NCBI GenBank assembly: GCA_003560215.1
Contig: PWIY01000332.1
Location: 1 to 6,921, forward strand
Length of the DNA stretch: 6,921 nucleotides
Origin: Bacteroidales bacterium
Lineage (GTDB): Bacteria; Bacteroidota; Bacteroidia; Bacteroidales; UBA7960
Reading direction: 5' to 3'
Of this stretch, positions 5,192 to 6,921 are shown one piece after another; position 1 is the stretch's first letter, and each line of letters starts with the position of its first letter. The notes beneath the pieces are model-generated. The model did no database searches and was not told the DNA's origin. It saw only the letters and a program-made list of their open reading frames with translations. Made by a program: the position numbers and the translations under genes.

Positions 5192-6921
5192 TGGCTCAAA
5201 GAGAACTACAAATTATAGCCAACTTACAGGATAACGTTTCCGAACAACTTGATGGACTTCAAGGAAACCTGAATGATATGAAACCTACCTTTAAAAAGAT
5301 GGCAGGAATTGGTACTGCCGGTTTTGCTGCTATTGTGGGGGGTTCATTAAAGGCTGCTACAGAAGCCGGTAAATATGCTGATAGAATCACAGACGCCGCC
5401 GATGCTACTGGAATGAGTACAGAAGCAATACAAGAATGGGAACACGTTGCAGAAGCAGCTGGAGTTCAACAAGAAGTAGTTACTAATTCCGTTCAAAGAT
5501 TCGCAAGACAATTAGATCGAGCTGCAGACGAAAGTACTGATATGGGTCAGACTATGGAAAAATTGGGAGTAGAAGTCCAAGACGCAGACGGAAACTTCCG
5601 AGATATGGACAGCATAATGGAGGAGACTATTGCAGGATTACAGGGCATGGAAAATGACACCGAAAGAGTGGCGGAAGCAATGGATATATTTGGAAGAGGT
5701 GCAGGAGAATTAGCACCTATTTTAGGAATGACAGAGGAAGAGGTTGAAGGATTTAAAGAAGAAGCTCACGAAATGGGGCTTGTTATGGATGACGAAGCGG
5801 CTGAAAAGGCTGATAAATTCAGAGAAAGGTTTCAAATACTTCAAAGACAACTTGGAGGAATGGTTAGAGAAGTAGGACAATCAGTTATCCCTATATTCCA
5901 AGACTTAGTAGAGAGAATTAGTCCGATTATTACACAAGTAACACAATGGATTAACGAAAATCCAGAACTTACAGCGACCATCTTAGCAGTTACAGCTGCG
6001 GGGTTCGGTATTATTGGTGTATTAGGAACATTGGGACTTTTAGTAGCAAGTATAACACCCGCAATAGGTGCTCTGGCAGCTGTTTTTGCAGTTGTGGCAT
6101 CTCCAGTTGGAATTGTAATCGGGTTAATCGCCGGACTTACTGCAGGGTTAGTATACTTATGGAATACAAATGAAGAATTTAAAGAGTTTGTAATAAATGC
6201 TTGGGAAATTATAAAAGACTACGCAGAAGTTATATTTAATGAAATACGTCAGCTTGTAGAAGCCGCAATGGAAAGAATACAGCAAGTTGTAAAGCTTGTT
6301 TTAGAAAAAGTAAGAGAGTTTTGGGACAGAAACGGAGAAAGAATAATAAGCATATTGGAATCAGTTTGGTCTATAATCCAAAGCATTATCCAAATAGGAA
6401 TGGATTTTATATTGGGACTAATAAGAACCGTTACAGCAATAATAGAGGGCGACTGGAGTACTGCCTGGGAGGAAATCAAAAACACTTTTAGTAAAATATG
6501 GGATTCAATAACCGATATTTTTAGCGATGTCTTATCCATTATGATGGATTTAGTATCTATATATATTACAGAGGCGAGGGAAGCGATCGGAGGATGGTTA
6601 GAAGGGACTTGGGAAAGCATAAAAGAAACTTGGGAAGGAATATATAATTTCTTTGGAGATATTTGGGATGGAATCACTAACATATTCAAGAATGCAATAA
6701 ACGGCGTTATATATATGGTAGAGGGAATGATCAATAGGATTATCAGCGGACTGAATAGCTTTGCCAATAGGGCAAATAGAATAGGTGATAGAATAGCAGG
6801 GGTTCCAGGAGTTCCAAGACCTCCAAGGGTCCCTACAATTTCAGAAATAAGCCTACCAAGATTACACGATGGAGGTATTATTGATTTACCTGCAAGTCAA
6901 GAAATGCCGATAATGGCAAGG
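5191..6921 (+). CDS. Tape measure protein, N-terminal 577 residues (3' end outside window)
   Basis: The tape measure protein sets tail length, fills the tube during assembly and is ejected ahead of the DNA. The frame is open from ATG 5191 to the window end. Residues 1-60 are a coiled-coil-like start with a small hydrophobic patch (MAGIGTAGFAAIVGG, 37-51). Residues 61-180 match the common N-terminal tape measure domain: YADRITDAADATGMSTEAIQ, FARQLDRAAD, LGVEVQDADGNFRDMDSIM (125-143) and AMDIFGRGAGELAPIL (163-178). Residues 258-324 are a long hydrophobic alanine/glycine-rich region of two or three possible membrane segments. Residues 330-530 are amphipathic helices rich in spaced tryptophan. 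A proline-rich hinge (537-557) leads to LHDGGIID, resembling the DGGI/GGIV motif found near tape measure C-termini, so perhaps most of the protein is here. At about 0.15 nm per residue, 577 residues imply a tail of at least roughly 85 nm. Confidence 0.95.
   Translation, partial: MAQRELQIIANLQDNVSEQLDGLQGNLNDMKPTFKKMAGIGTAGFAAIVGGSLKAATEAGKYADRITDAADATGMSTEAIQEWEHVAEAAGVQQEVVTNSVQRFARQLDRAADESTDMGQTMEKLGVEVQDADGNFRDMDSIMEETIAGLQGMENDTERVAEAMDIFGRGAGELAPILGMTEEEVEGFKEEAHEMGLVMDDEAAEKADKFRERFQILQRQLGGMVREVGQSVIPIFQDLVERISPIITQVTQWINENPELTATILAVTAAGFGIIGVLGTLGLLVASITPAIGALAAVFAVVASPVGIVIGLIAGLTAGLVYLWNTNEEFKEFVINAWEIIKDYAEVIFNEIRQLVEAAMERIQQVVKLVLEKVREFWDRNGERIISILESVWSIIQSIIQIGMDFILGLIRTVTAIIEGDWSTAWEEIKNTFSKIWDSITDIFSDVLSIMMDLVSIYITEAREAIGGWLEGTWESIKETWEGIYNFFGDIWDGITNIFKNAINGVIYMVEGMINRIISGLNSFANRANRIGDRIAGVPGVPRPPRVPTISEISLPRLHDGGIIDLPASQEMPIMAR

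Noticed and set aside
6249..6767. Minus-strand open frame of 172 codons
   Set aside because: It is the antisense of the tape measure amphipathic repeats; its isoleucine/serine-rich hydrophobic look follows from the opposite strand. The + strand frame is clearly coding.
1..6921. Recoded stop codons (TGA or TAG read as an amino acid)
   Set aside because: TGA ends three genes in tight ATGA overlaps with the next start, TAG ends the first gene and TAA the others. Proteins have expected family lengths, so the standard bacterial code fits.
1..6921. CRISPR array, insertion sequence, attachment site, tRNA or defence cassette
   Set aside because: Nearly every base belongs to a structural gene. I saw no spaced direct repeats, terminal inverted repeats, cloverleaf or non-structural gene.

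Overview
The window is the head-to-tail junction part of the late structural operon of a long-tailed, double-stranded DNA phage or prophage (siphovirus-like Caudoviricetes). All genes are on the + strand and packed almost end to end. No replication, lysis, integration or defence gene is visible, and I found no convincing undescribed system. The most interesting points are a strong candidate programmed frameshift, an extra domain on the connector, and how translation starts.

Layout. At 3-170 is the charged C-terminal end of the gene before the capsid gene, by position probably the prohead protease or scaffold. A 64-base gap leads to the HK97-fold major capsid protein (235-1410). A hairpin follows at 1421-1446, then a 46-residue small protein (1458-1598). 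Next come a gp6-like head-tail connector with an N-terminal beta-rich extension (1595-2467), a head-closure protein (2464-2784), an HK97 gp10-like neck or tail-completion protein (2781-3185), a probable tail terminator (3185-3646), a two-part acidic tail tube protein (3668-4678), and a tail assembly chaperone pair. The short chaperone form is 4680-5015. The long form is probably made by -1 slippage on a run of nine A at 4995-5003 and ends at 5191. The tape measure protein begins at 5191 and runs off the window.

How they work together: capsid protein assembles into the procapsid. The connector, closure and gp10-like proteins build the neck below the portal. The chaperones coat the tape measure protein while tube protein polymerises around it, and the terminator caps the tube before it joins the head.

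Host. The DNA is A+T-rich and the standard bacterial code fits, because TGA, TAG and TAA all end genes. Almost no start has a Shine-Dalgarno sequence; several have A-rich leaders with A at -3 instead. This pattern is known in Bacteroidota, so a Bacteroidota-like host is my inference, not a demonstrated fact. Several virion proteins are very acidic (the tube protein has about 79 D/E against 28 K/R by hand count), which could suit a saline habitat. Codon choice in the capsid gene differs strongly from its neighbour, as expected for a very highly expressed gene.
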